Assembly: GCA_937927445.1 (NCBI GenBank)
Contig: CALAOB010000026.1
Span: 1 to 27,189 of the forward strand
Direction: 5' to 3'
Source of the DNA: an uncultured Oribacterium sp.
Lineage (GTDB): Bacteria > Bacillota > Clostridia > Lachnospirales > Lachnospiraceae
Length of the DNA: 27,189 nucleotides
The notes under the pieces were generated by a model that did no database searches, was not told the origin of the DNA, and saw nothing but the letters and a program-made list of their open reading frames with translations. The stretch's first letter is position 1. Every line of letters starts with the position of its first letter. Positions 16,361 through 23,275 of this stretch are shown here, in pieces. Position numbers and translations under genes: made by a program.

Positions 16361-17371
16361 TTGGAACGTAGAGTAATCAATACAGATGAGACGGTAGAGG
16401 ATCGGCAGCTGGAGCCGAAGATTCGTCCGCAGACGCTCGATGACTACATCGGCCAGAGTAAGCTGAAGGAGATGCTGAAGATCTATATTCAGGCGGCGAA
16501 GAACCGCGGAGAGTCGCTGGATCACTGCCTGTTTTACGGTCCGCCGGGACTCGGCAAGACGACCATCAGTAACATCATCGCGAACGAGCTCGGGGTCAAC
16601 ATCAAGGTGACCTCGGGACCGGCCATCGAGAAGCCGGGCGAGATCGCCGCGATTCTGAACGGACTTTCCGAGGGCGATGTGCTTTTCGTCGACGAGATCC
16701 ACCGCCTGAACCGCCAGGTCGAGGAGGTGCTGTACCCGGCGATGGAGGATTTTGCCATCGACATCATGCTTGGAAAGGACTCCACCGCACGCTCGATCCG
16801 ACTGGATCTTCCGCACTTCACGCTGATCGGCGCGACGACTCGTGCGGGACTGCTGTCCGCACCGCTCCGTGACCGTTTCGGTATCATCACGAAGCTCGAG
16901 TTCTATACCACCGAGGAACTGATGCAGATCGTACGGCGCTCCGCGAAGGTGCTGAATGTAGACATTGACGACGCCGGCGCTGAGCGTATCGCACTGCGCT
17001 CCCGCGGTACGCCGAGACTCGCGAACCGCCTGCTGAAGCGCGTGCGTGACTTCGCGGATGTCCGCTTCGATGGCCGCATTACGCAGGAGGTCGCCGACAT
17101 GGCGCTCGACATCCTTGACGTTGATAAGCTCGGGCTCGACCAGAACGACCGGAACTACCTCATGACCATCATCGACAAGTTTTCCGGCGGACCGGTCGGC
17201 GTCGAAACTCTGGCGGCCGCCCTCGGTGAGGACAGCGGCACCATCGAGGACGTCTACGAGCCGTACCTCCTCATGAACGGACTCATCAACCGCACCCCGC
17301 GTGGCCGCGTCGCCACCGCAAACGCCTACCGGCACTTCGGACTGCCGTATCAGGCCACGATGGAGCTGTGA
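16361..17371 (+). CDS. ruvB: Holliday junction branch migration ATPase RuvB
   Basis: Hexameric AAA+ motor that pumps DNA through RuvA-bound Holliday junctions. A TTG start at 16361 (MERRVINTDETVEDRQLEPK) is supported by GGAGTGAGG at 16345-16353 and gives 336 aa, the family norm. Walker A is GPPGLGKTT (60-68) and Walker B is DEIH (111-114). Sensor GATTRAGLLSAPLRDRFG contains the arginine-finger region (Arg170, Arg172). The C-terminal winged helix (GTIEDVYEPYLLMNGLINRTPRGR) binds DNA. ruvA lies 119 bp upstream. ruvC is not in the window. Confidence 0.98.
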   Translation: MERRVINTDETVEDRQLEPKIRPQTLDDYIGQSKLKEMLKIYIQAAKNRGESLDHCLFYGPPGLGKTTISNIIANELGVNIKVTSGPAIEKPGEIAAILNGLSEGDVLFVDEIHRLNRQVEEVLYPAMEDFAIDIMLGKDSTARSIRLDLPHFTLIGATTRAGLLSAPLRDRFGIITKLEFYTTEELMQIVRRSAKVLNVDIDDAGAERIALRSRGTPRLANRLLKRVRDFADVRFDGRITQEVADMALDILDVDKLGLDQNDRNYLMTIIDKFSGGPVGVETLAAALGEDSGTIEDVYEPYLLMNGLINRTPRGRVATANAYRHFGLPYQATMEL

Positions 17372-17405
17372 GGTTTAAGTACCATGAATGCTTCTTGTGG
17401 CTTAG

Positions 17406-17484
17406 ATGACAGAATAAATGACAGAATAAATGACAGAATAAATGACAGAATAAATGACAGAATAAATGACACAATAAATGACAC
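17406..17484. repeat. 12-bp tandem repeat array (ATGACAGAATAA)
   Basis: Five perfect copies of ATGACAGAATAA (17406-17465) are followed by one copy with C for G (17466-17477) and a partial copy to 17484. It lies between ruvB and the second LysR gene. Each unit reads Met-Thr-Glu-stop, and successive units join as TAAATG. The array may vary in copy number and could modulate the downstream regulator. Any - strand reading as a Phe-Cys-His-Leu repeat peptide is not a supported gene. Confidence 0.9.
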
Positions 17485-17565
17485 AGGAAACGAACGGGGA
17501 AATGATGCTGCGCTACTGCGAGCTGAGCAGTGAACGGTAGCTTCGGGGTATGAAAGGAGATCGGC

Positions 17566-18510
17566 ATGAATTTAAAGGAGCAGCAGTATGTGTGCACGCT
17601 GGCGCGGTGCCGGAACCTTTCCAGGGCGGCGGAGGCGCTGTTTATCTCGCCGTCGGCGCTCAGTATATATATCAGTAATCTCGAGAAGAATCTCGGTGTG
17701 CCGCTGTTTAAGCGTGTGGGAAAGGAGAAATCCTTCGTCCTGACGCCGATTGGGGAGGAGTACGTGCAGCGGGCGGAGAGGATGCTGGAGCTGAAGGCGG
17801 AGTTCGATGATCTGCTGGAGAAAGAGCAGCGGAAGAGCGATCCAGTGATTCGTGTCGGCATACAGCAGCGAAGAGCGATTTCGATGGTGCCGGAGGTGCT
17901 GGCACGTTTTAAAAAGCGGTATCCGGATGTGGAGCTGGTTTTCCGTGATCTCATCGTCGAGGATCTGAAGCAGATGTTTAAGGAGAATGCGGTTGACTTT
18001 ATGGTTTCGAACTTCCTGGAAGAGCTTCCGGATACGGTGTATCACGAAATCGCGAAGGAACCGGTGCTGCTGGCGCTTCCGGATACGCATCCGGCGATTC
18101 AGTATGCCTATCCTGTGGAGGGGGATGTTTTCCGCCACCTCGATTTTTCCCATCTGGACTGGGAGACGTTTATCGTGCCGCTGCCGAATCAGAGTATGCG
18201 TAGAACGGCAGATCGTCTCTTCCGGGAAAATCATATCCACCCGAAACGCCTGATCGAAATCGCTCATTTCGATATCATCATGTCGATGGTGAATCAGGGG
18301 ATGGGCGTCGGTTTTAATCGTCTCGGGTATCTGCCGGATATGCAGAAATTCGAGCATGTGCGTTATTTCCTGATTAACCAGGAAGTGGAAACCTCCAGCT
18401 TTAAGCTCGCTTATCGAAAAGGTCATACGCTGAGTGACTGCGAGCGTGCACTGATCGATATCATAGAAGAAACGGTACGAGAGAAGATACAGTATCATCG
18501 GGAAGCCTGA
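17566..18510 (+). CDS. LysR-type transcriptional regulator, upstream of transporter/amidohydrolase
   Basis: 314 aa. The N-terminal helix-turn-helix is at about residues 1-62 (LARCRNLSRAAEALFISPSALSIYISNLEKNLG, LFKRVGKEKSFVLTPIG). The substrate-sensing domain begins near 93 (VIRVGIQQRRAISMVPEVL). GAAAGGAG precedes the ATG. It reads in the same direction as the YfcC transporter (start 222 bp downstream) and the M20 hydrolase. Proximity makes it their likely regulator, responding to the imported compound. The gene is preceded by the 12-bp repeat array, which lies in its probable promoter zone. I see no clear terminator after it. Confidence 0.92.
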   Translation: MNLKEQQYVCTLARCRNLSRAAEALFISPSALSIYISNLEKNLGVPLFKRVGKEKSFVLTPIGEEYVQRAERMLELKAEFDDLLEKEQRKSDPVIRVGIQQRRAISMVPEVLARFKKRYPDVELVFRDLIVEDLKQMFKENAVDFMVSNFLEELPDTVYHEIAKEPVLLALPDTHPAIQYAYPVEGDVFRHLDFSHLDWETFIVPLPNQSMRRTADRLFRENHIHPKRLIEIAHFDIIMSMVNQGMGVGFNRLGYLPDMQKFEHVRYFLINQEVETSSFKLAYRKGHTLSDCERALIDIIEETVREKIQYHREA

Positions 18511-18659
18511 TGATCTGCCGCGTGAAAGCAGATTTATGGGAAGCAGAGTGTTCTCTTCAGCGCACTATATGAAGCGTTGCCATGCTGCTGAAGAATACAT
18601 CGTATAGTTTGGCTATATTGCATTAAGATTTCTTTAAAGAGACGTTTGAAAATACAAAA

Positions 18660-18688
18660 TTGCACATTTTTTCTCCCGTTGGTATAAT
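18660..18688 (+). promoter_or_regulatory. Strong extended -10 promoter of the YfcC transporter
   Basis: TTGCAC (18660-18665), a 17-bp spacer and TATAAT (18683-18688), preceded by TGG (extended -10). The -10 overlaps an inverted repeat that continues into the leader. Confidence 0.8.
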
Positions 18689-18711
18689 GTTATACAAAGA
18701 AATAACATTAT
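18684..18711. promoter_or_regulatory. Inverted repeat overlapping the -10 and start site of the transporter gene
   Basis: ATAATGTTAT (18684-18693) and ATAACATTAT (18702-18711) are perfect 10-bp arms with an 8-bp spacer. The left arm also sits in its own dyad (GTATAA-TG-TTATAC, 18682-18695). A protein bound here would block the promoter; as RNA it would form a hairpin just before the ribosome binding site (AGGGGG). Confidence 0.6.
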
Positions 18712-18731
18712 AAAAAGGGGGAATGTTAACT

Positions 18732-20129
18732 ATGGCAACTAAGAAGAAATTTCGTGTGCCGCACAGCTTCATGATCGTGTTTTCAATCATCGTGTGTGCT
18801 GTGATTCTGACCTGGATCATCCCGGCGGGTGAGTATGTACGTGTGGAGAATGCAGACGGCATCAAGGTCATCGATCCGACGCAGTTCAGCTATGTCGATC
18901 GTACACCGGTGAATCCGTTCCTGATTCCGATGTATATCGTCAATGCATTTGCAAAACGCGTCGACATCATGCTGGTTATCCTGTTTTCGGGTGGTGCTTT
19001 CCACATGCTGACGCAGTCCGGTTCACTGCAGGCGGTGATCGCGAAGCTCGCGAAGAAGTTTTCCAACAACCTGTATGTATTCATCCCGATTCTGACGCTG
19101 ATGTTCGGTCTCATCTGCACGACGCAGGCTGTCAACATGTTCATCGCGTTCGCACCGGTTATGGTTATGCTTGCACTGGCGATCGGCCTTGACTCGATCA
19201 CGGGCGCAGCCATCATCCTGCTCGGTGGAGCCATCGGATTCTCGACCGGAACATTGAACCCGAATACCACCGTCGTGGCACAGAAGATCGCGGAGCTGCC
19301 GCTGTACTCCGGTATCGGCTACCGCTGGGTATGCTTCGCTGTATACTATGTGATCACGAACATCTTCCTCGTGCGCTACGCGCTGAAGGTGCAGAAGGAC
19401 CCGACGAAGAGCCCGATGTATGAGCTCGACCAGACGAGTGAGTTCCGTGCAGCCGGCGGTCTGGATGATTTCGGAACCATCGACCTCCGCAAGATTTTAA
19501 ATATCGTTGCGCTCGTGGTTTCACTCGCTGTTGTAATCTATGGCAGCATCAAGCTGGGCTGGGATATGCCGGAGATGGCAGCGATGTTCATCTGGCTCGC
19601 CATCGTGGTCGGCATCATTTCCGGCTTTGATACGGATACGATCTGCAAGAACTTCCTCGAGGGCTGCAAGAAGATGATGTCCGCGATGATCATCATCGGC
19701 CTCGCACAGTCCATCAGTGCCATCATGAAGGATGGTAAGATCATCGATACCGTCGTACATGCCCTTGCGGGCGGACTCGGCAGTGTGCCGACGCTTATGC
19801 AGGCACCGGCGATGCTGATTGCAAACACCATCATCAACGTGTTCCTGACCTCCGGTTCCGGACAGGCGGCTGCGGTTATGCCGATCATGGTTCCGCTTTC
19901 CGACCTCATCGGTGTGACGAGACAGACGGCGGTGCTCGCGTTCAACTTCGGTGACGGATTCTGTAACTACATCCTGCCGACCTCGACCGCACTGATGGGT
20001 ATCATCAGTGCCTGCAACATCCCGTATGATCGCTGGATGCGCTTCATGTGGAAGATGTTTGCCATCTGGCTGGCGGTTGGTACGGTGATGCTGGTGATCG
20101 CACAGATCATCCATCTCGGACCGATGTAA
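18732..20129 (+). CDS. YfcC/DcuC-like anaerobic carboxylate or amino-acid transporter
   Basis: Polytopic inner-membrane carrier of the YfcC family (related to anaerobic C4-dicarboxylate carriers). The start at 18732 (MATKKKFRVPHS) is preferred over the ATG at 18723, because AGGGGG ends at 18721, ten bases away from 18732 but only one from 18723. In 465 aa, helix 1 is followed by the family signature TWIIPAGEY. About 11-12 hydrophobic segments follow, including LGGAIGFSTGTLNPNTTVVAQ (a conserved hairpin-type region) and TSGSGQAAAVMPIMVPLSDL with FGDGFCNYILPTS in the second half. The substrate is unknown. The M20 hydrolase next door suggests an N-acylated amino acid or peptide-like solute. Confidence 0.9.
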   Translation: MATKKKFRVPHSFMIVFSIIVCAVILTWIIPAGEYVRVENADGIKVIDPTQFSYVDRTPVNPFLIPMYIVNAFAKRVDIMLVILFSGGAFHMLTQSGSLQAVIAKLAKKFSNNLYVFIPILTLMFGLICTTQAVNMFIAFAPVMVMLALAIGLDSITGAAIILLGGAIGFSTGTLNPNTTVVAQKIAELPLYSGIGYRWVCFAVYYVITNIFLVRYALKVQKDPTKSPMYELDQTSEFRAAGGLDDFGTIDLRKILNIVALVVSLAVVIYGSIKLGWDMPEMAAMFIWLAIVVGIISGFDTDTICKNFLEGCKKMMSAMIIIGLAQSISAIMKDGKIIDTVVHALAGGLGSVPTLMQAPAMLIANTIINVFLTSGSGQAAAVMPIMVPLSDLIGVTRQTAVLAFNFGDGFCNYILPTSTALMGIISACNIPYDRWMRFMWKMFAIWLAVGTVMLVIAQIIHLGPM

Positions 20130-20226
20130 TCTAATATGTAGAAGAGTGGCGCTGCACCGGTAAACGGGAGGCGCCTTCGTAAATCCGTTCGAAGGATTGA
20201 GTGTTTTTGACATTTGCTTTTACACG

Positions 20227-20242
20227 ATGACATGAATGTCAT
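20227..20242. promoter_or_regulatory. Palindrome just before the M20 hydrolase ribosome binding site
   Basis: ATGACAT-GA-ATGTCAT, with 7-bp perfect arms, abuts GGAGG at 20243-20247. Its 14-bp core TGACATGAATGTCA recurs exactly at 21603-21616 before yitT. It is either a shared operator or an RNA hairpin affecting ribosome access. Confidence 0.5.
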
Positions 20243-20254
20243 GGAGGAATCAAT

Positions 20255-21430
20255 ATGAGTGATAAGAAGACTTTATTTGCTGCGATCGACGCACAGCGGG
20301 ACACGCTCTGCTCGATGGCGGATCAGATTTTCGATCATCCGGAATATGAGGGAGAAGAGGTATTTGCCAGCGGACTGCTGACCGACTATCTTCGTGCAAA
20401 CGGTTTCGAGGTCGAGATGGGCGTCGGCGGATTCAAGACGGCGTTTCGTGCGACCTATAAGCACGGCGAGGGCGGCCCGAAGCTCGGCATCCTCTGCGAG
20501 TACGATGCACTTCGGAACCTCGGTCATGGCTGTGGCCATCATATGCAGGGGCCGGGCTGTCTCGGTGCCGCGGTGGCGCTGAAGAACATGGACTGTGCGG
20601 AGTCGTTCGAGCTCATCGTTTATGGTACACCGGCCGAGGAGAGCTTCGGCAGTAAGGTACAGATGCTGGAGCGCGGCTGCTTTAAGGAGCTGGACGTCGC
20701 CTTCATGATGCATGGCGGTCCGAATACCTGCACGGATGTGAAGTGCCTCGCGCAGAAGAGCTTCAATGTAACCTTCCACGGAAAGCGTGCACACGCCGCA
20801 CTGGCACCGGAGAAGGGCAGAAGCGCTTTCGATGCCATGCTGGTCGCATTCCAGGGCGTCGAGTTCCTGCGTGAGCACGTGCCGGATGATGTGCGTATGC
20901 ACTACTGCATGACCGAGCTTCCGGGTCCGGCCAATGTCGTGCCGGCGACCGCAAAGGGCGAGTTTTCACTGCGTTCCTTCTCGAAGAAGGAGCTCGAGGA
21001 CGTCAGTGTCCGCTTCCAGGACATCATCAAGGGCGCAGCGCTGATCGCTGGCGTCGACTACGAGATCGAGGACGGCACCTTCTTCTTCAACAAGATTCCG
21101 GTGCTTCGTCTGAATCAGCTTCTGATGGACAATGCTGAGCTCGCGGGTGCTCCGCAGCTTGCGCCGCCACGTGAGAAGACCGGTTCGACCGATTTCGGTA
21201 ATGTCATGTACGAGATTCCGGGTTCCTGCATTCGTGTGGCATTCGTACCGGAGGGCACCGCTTCCCACTCCCAGGAGTTCGTGGATGCCGGAAAGAGCGA
21301 CGCAGCGCATAACTGCGTGATCTACGGTGCGAAGAGCATCGCCGGTGCATGCTATGATCTGCTGCATACCGAGGGACTCCTCGATGCGGTCAAGGCAGAG
21401 TATGCGGAGAACAAAAAGAAATACCAGTGA
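20255..21430 (+). CDS. M20-family (M20D-like) amidohydrolase
   Basis: Cytosolic metal-dependent hydrolase of N-acyl amino acids, aminobenzoyl-glutamate-like amides or peptides; 391 aa, the usual length. GGAGG is eight bases before the ATG. Catalytic domain ligands include CEYDAL (81-86), GHGCGHHMQG (Cys93, His95/96), GTPAEES (Glu128/129), MMHGG (His153) and the late GTASHSQEF histidine. The dimerisation (lid) domain lies at about 165-280 (SFNVTFHGKRAHAALAPEKGRSAFDAM). It follows the YfcC transporter by 125 bp. The pairing parallels AbgT-AbgAB, where the transporter imports an amide that the hydrolase cleaves. The true substrate is unknown. Confidence 0.93.
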   Translation: MSDKKTLFAAIDAQRDTLCSMADQIFDHPEYEGEEVFASGLLTDYLRANGFEVEMGVGGFKTAFRATYKHGEGGPKLGILCEYDALRNLGHGCGHHMQGPGCLGAAVALKNMDCAESFELIVYGTPAEESFGSKVQMLERGCFKELDVAFMMHGGPNTCTDVKCLAQKSFNVTFHGKRAHAALAPEKGRSAFDAMLVAFQGVEFLREHVPDDVRMHYCMTELPGPANVVPATAKGEFSLRSFSKKELEDVSVRFQDIIKGAALIAGVDYEIEDGTFFFNKIPVLRLNQLLMDNAELAGAPQLAPPREKTGSTDFGNVMYEIPGSCIRVAFVPEGTASHSQEFVDAGKSDAAHNCVIYGAKSIAGACYDLLHTEGLLDAVKAEYAENKKKYQ

Positions 21431-21541
21431 TTTTCGAGCGAAAATCGTGTATGATAGAGGCTGTGTGATGCACACAGAAGATCTCCGCGGGCAGCAATTC
21501 GGAACATGAATCGTGTGTGGAAATCAGACAATAGAAAAGAA

Positions 21542-21588
21542 ATGCAGCTGCATTGATTATAGTTCAGACTATTTTCGTGCAGCCGCAT
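21542..21588 (+). other. Nested stem-loop in the M20-yitT gap
   Basis: Outer arms 21542-21552 and 21578-21588 pair at 10 of 11 positions. They enclose an inner ATAGT-TCAG-ACTAT hairpin (21559-21572). A CTGTGTG-ATG-CACACAG hairpin (21461-21477) lies upstream and the terminator-like palindrome at 21597 downstream. It could be the folded 3' end of the hydrolase mRNA or a yitT leader. No riboswitch class is recognised. Confidence 0.4.
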
Positions 21589-21596
21589 ATGGATGA

Positions 21597-21624
21597 GAGG
21601 GCTGACATGAATGTCAGCTCTTTT
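21597..21624 (+). terminator. Terminator-like palindrome after the M20 hydrolase
   Basis: GCTGACAT-GA-ATGTCAGC (21601-21618), extended by GAGG/CTCT pairing, followed by TTTT. It would fold with a TGAA tetraloop. The same DNA overlaps a possible yitT -35. Confidence 0.6.
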
Positions 21625-21629
21625 ATTAT
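21602..21629 (+). promoter_or_regulatory. Possible yitT promoter overlapping the palindrome
   Basis: CTGACA (21602-21607), a 16-bp spacer and TATTAT (21624-21629), 30 bp before the yitT start. If used, the palindrome would be an operator over the -35. Confidence 0.4.
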
Positions 21630-21658
21630 GCAGAAAACGTGGAAAAGGAGGAAATATA

Positions 21659-22546
21659 ATGAAAACAATCTTAATGAAAAATCAGAAGAAGTGGAGAGAG
21701 ACCGGGCTCGATATCCTGGGGGATTTCGCGGGTGCGCTGCTGCAGGCCATCGGCGTATGGTGCTTCATCGAGCCGAGCCGGATCGCACCGGGCGGGGTGT
21801 CGGGTATCGCACTGATGATCAACCATCTGTTCGGCTTACCGATCGGTGCACTCAGCCTCGCCATCAACATTCCACTGCTGCTGGCGTCCTGGCTGCTGCT
21901 GAATCGCGGCATGACACTGAAGACCATCCGCACGGTCATCTTCATGAGTGTGATCCAGGACCTCGTGTCTGCGCTCTGTCCATGGCAGTACGCAGGAGAC
22001 CGCCTCGTATCCTGTGCCTTCGGCGGCATTTTCGTCGGCGTCGGCCTGGCCGTGATCTTCATGCGGAACTCCACCAGCGGCGGAGGCGATATCCTTGCGA
22101 AGCTTCTTCAGAAGCGTTTCCCATATATGCAGACCGGTTATGCCATTATGCTGGTGGATTTCGTGATCGTCGCGGCCTCGGTGATCGTCTTCGGTGAGAT
22201 CGAAGCCGCACTGTACGGCATCATCTCCATCGTCTGCACTACCCAGTCGATGGATGCCCTCCTCTATGGACTGAACCGCGGCAGTCTGATCACGATCCAC
22301 TCCGCAAAAAATGAAGAGATCGCACGTGAAATCATGGAAACCATGGACCGCGGCACCACCTTCTATAAGAGCATCGGCGGCTTCAGCGGCAAGGAGTGCC
22401 TCACCCTCACCTGCGCCGTCGATCGGAAGCAGTTCCCGATCGTGAAGGAAATCATCGACCGCCATGACCCGCGCGCCTTCGTCATCGTCTCCCCAACGAA
22501 GGAAACCTACGGCGAAGGCTTCATCGGCGACCCGCGGAAGCTTTGA
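21659..22546 (+). CDS. YitT-family membrane protein (DUF161 + DUF2179)
   Basis: 295-aa integral membrane protein of unknown function. The start at 21659 is set by AAGGAGG nine bases upstream; the frame extends back to 21611 without homology. The N-terminal YitT membrane domain (about residues 15-205) has about five to six helices. It shows the family hallmarks WCFIEPSRIAPGGVSGIAL and FMRNSTSGGGDILAKLL. The C-terminal soluble DUF2179 domain (about 215-290: RGTTFYKSIGGFSGKE, FVIVSPTKETYGEGF) is ferredoxin-like. Family members are often linked to small-molecule transport, without proof. It shares a 14-bp palindrome with the preceding hydrolase gene, so it may belong to the same regulon. Confidence 0.92.
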   Translation: MKTILMKNQKKWRETGLDILGDFAGALLQAIGVWCFIEPSRIAPGGVSGIALMINHLFGLPIGALSLAINIPLLLASWLLLNRGMTLKTIRTVIFMSVIQDLVSALCPWQYAGDRLVSCAFGGIFVGVGLAVIFMRNSTSGGGDILAKLLQKRFPYMQTGYAIMLVDFVIVAASVIVFGEIEAALYGIISIVCTTQSMDALLYGLNRGSLITIHSAKNEEIAREIMETMDRGTTFYKSIGGFSGKECLTLTCAVDRKQFPIVKEIIDRHDPRAFVIVSPTKETYGEGFIGDPRKL

Positions 22547-22558
22547 GTGCAGAGTTCA

Positions 22559-22642
22559 GGCAGGAGGGCCCCGGAGGGGGCGGCAACGGAGGTACAGTAC
22601 TCCGAGATCGGAGAAATCTAAGCCGGGGACCTGCTGCCTGCC
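22559..22642 (+). ncRNA. Candidate three-way-junction RNA between yitT and zapA
   Basis: P1 pairs 22559-22567 (GGCAGGAGG) with 22630-22632 and 22637-22642, and 22569-22574 (CCCCGG) with 22623-22628: 15 base pairs with one 4-nt bulge and one mismatch. It encloses P2 (CGGAG 22587-22591 / CTCCG 22600-22604) and P3 (AGAT 22605-22608 / ATCT 22616-22619), with a purine-rich joining strand. It starts 13 nt after the yitT stop. It does not match a riboswitch or ncRNA class I know and lacks a U tract, so it is not a simple terminator. Confidence 0.4.
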
Positions 22643-22653
22643 ATCGCTTGCGG

Positions 22654-22683
22654 TTGCATCGCGCTTGCGGGCTATGTTATAAT
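22654..22683 (+). promoter_or_regulatory. Predicted zapA promoter
   Basis: TTGCAT (22654-22659), an 18-bp spacer and a perfect TATAAT (22678-22683). This would give a leader of about 160 nt containing the tandem repeats at 22701-22836. Confidence 0.6.
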
Positions 22684-22700
22684 AAATGGTCGAAAACATG

Positions 22701-22836
22701 AAAGCACATTCATGTGATATGAAGGATGATGGCATGTGGAGATAACGAAAGCGCATCTGCGCGATTCGTAATCAAACATGATTTTGAGATGACGCGCATC
22801 TGCGCGATGCACGATCGTTCATGATTTTTAGATAGA
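22701..22836. repeat. Three imperfect tandem repeats in the zapA leader
   Basis: Units begin at 22701, 22748 and 22791 (spacing 47 and 43 bp). Each opens with an 18-bp palindromic head: AAAGCACATTCATGTGAT, AAAGCGCATCTGCGCGAT and GACGCGCATCTGCGCGAT. Units 2 and 3 share GCGCATCTGCGCGAT exactly and, later, CATGATTTT. They match at about 32 of 43 positions. Each head keeps 5-bp arms around a TC centre although unit 1 differs in sequence. Regulatory sites or RNA hairpins are both possible. Confidence 0.65.
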
Positions 22837-22849
22837 GGAGTACCGGAGA

Positions 22850-23269
22850 ATGGCAGGAAAGAATTCCGTAGAGGTCGTAATCAATGGCAAGATTTACCAG
22901 CTGGCGGGTAGTGAGTCCGAGAGCTATATGCACGAGGTAGCGAGCTACCTGAACCAGAAAATTCTCGATTTTCAGAAGGAGACCGTGGGCTACAACAAGC
23001 TTGACGACAGCATCAAGGCACTTCTCCTCGAGGTGAACATCTGTGATGACCTCTTCAAGGAGCGGAAGAGAAGCCGTGACATCCAGCAGGCGCGTGATGA
23101 TGCGGAGCGCGAGAGCTATGCCGCGAAGCATGACCTCGTGAACATGCAGATGAAGCTCGAGACGACCCTTCGCGAGCTCGAGAACACGCAGAAGAAGCTG
23201 GCGGAGCTTGAGGCGAAGCAGGCAGCGCGTGACGCGCGTGACCGTGCGCTCGCCTCCACGAAGAAATAA
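22850..23269 (+). CDS. zapA: Cell division protein ZapA
   Basis: Z-ring-associated protein that crosslinks FtsZ filaments. 139 aa, longer than the about 85-110 typical. The N-terminal globular domain (NSVEVVINGKIYQLAGSESESYMHEVASYLNQKI, about 5-45) matches ZapA. It is followed by a long coiled coil (about 50-130, KRSRDIQQARDDAERESYAAKHDLV and ELENTQKKLAELEAKQAARD). GAGGAG is nine bases before the ATG at 22850. The two U32-family ORFs and a SEDS-family gene follow, a common clostridial context. Confidence 0.88.
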   Translation: MAGKNSVEVVINGKIYQLAGSESESYMHEVASYLNQKILDFQKETVGYNKLDDSIKALLLEVNICDDLFKERKRSRDIQQARDDAERESYAAKHDLVNMQMKLETTLRELENTQKKLAELEAKQAARDARDRALASTKK

Positions 23270-23275
23270 AAAATT

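Noticed and set aside
17286..17954. - strand ORF with FCHL repeats
   Set aside because: The repeats are simply the 12-bp tandem DNA array read in reverse; the rest is antisense to ruvB and lysR.
20150..20212. Terminator after the YfcC transporter
   Set aside because: GGCGC/GCGCC and AATCC/GGATT hairpins exist, but neither has a convincing stem plus T tract, so readthrough into the hydrolase is likely.
22464..22682. Small + strand ORF (72 aa) across the yitT end
   Set aside because: Overlaps yitT out of frame, has no ribosome binding site, and its tail lies in the possible structured RNA.
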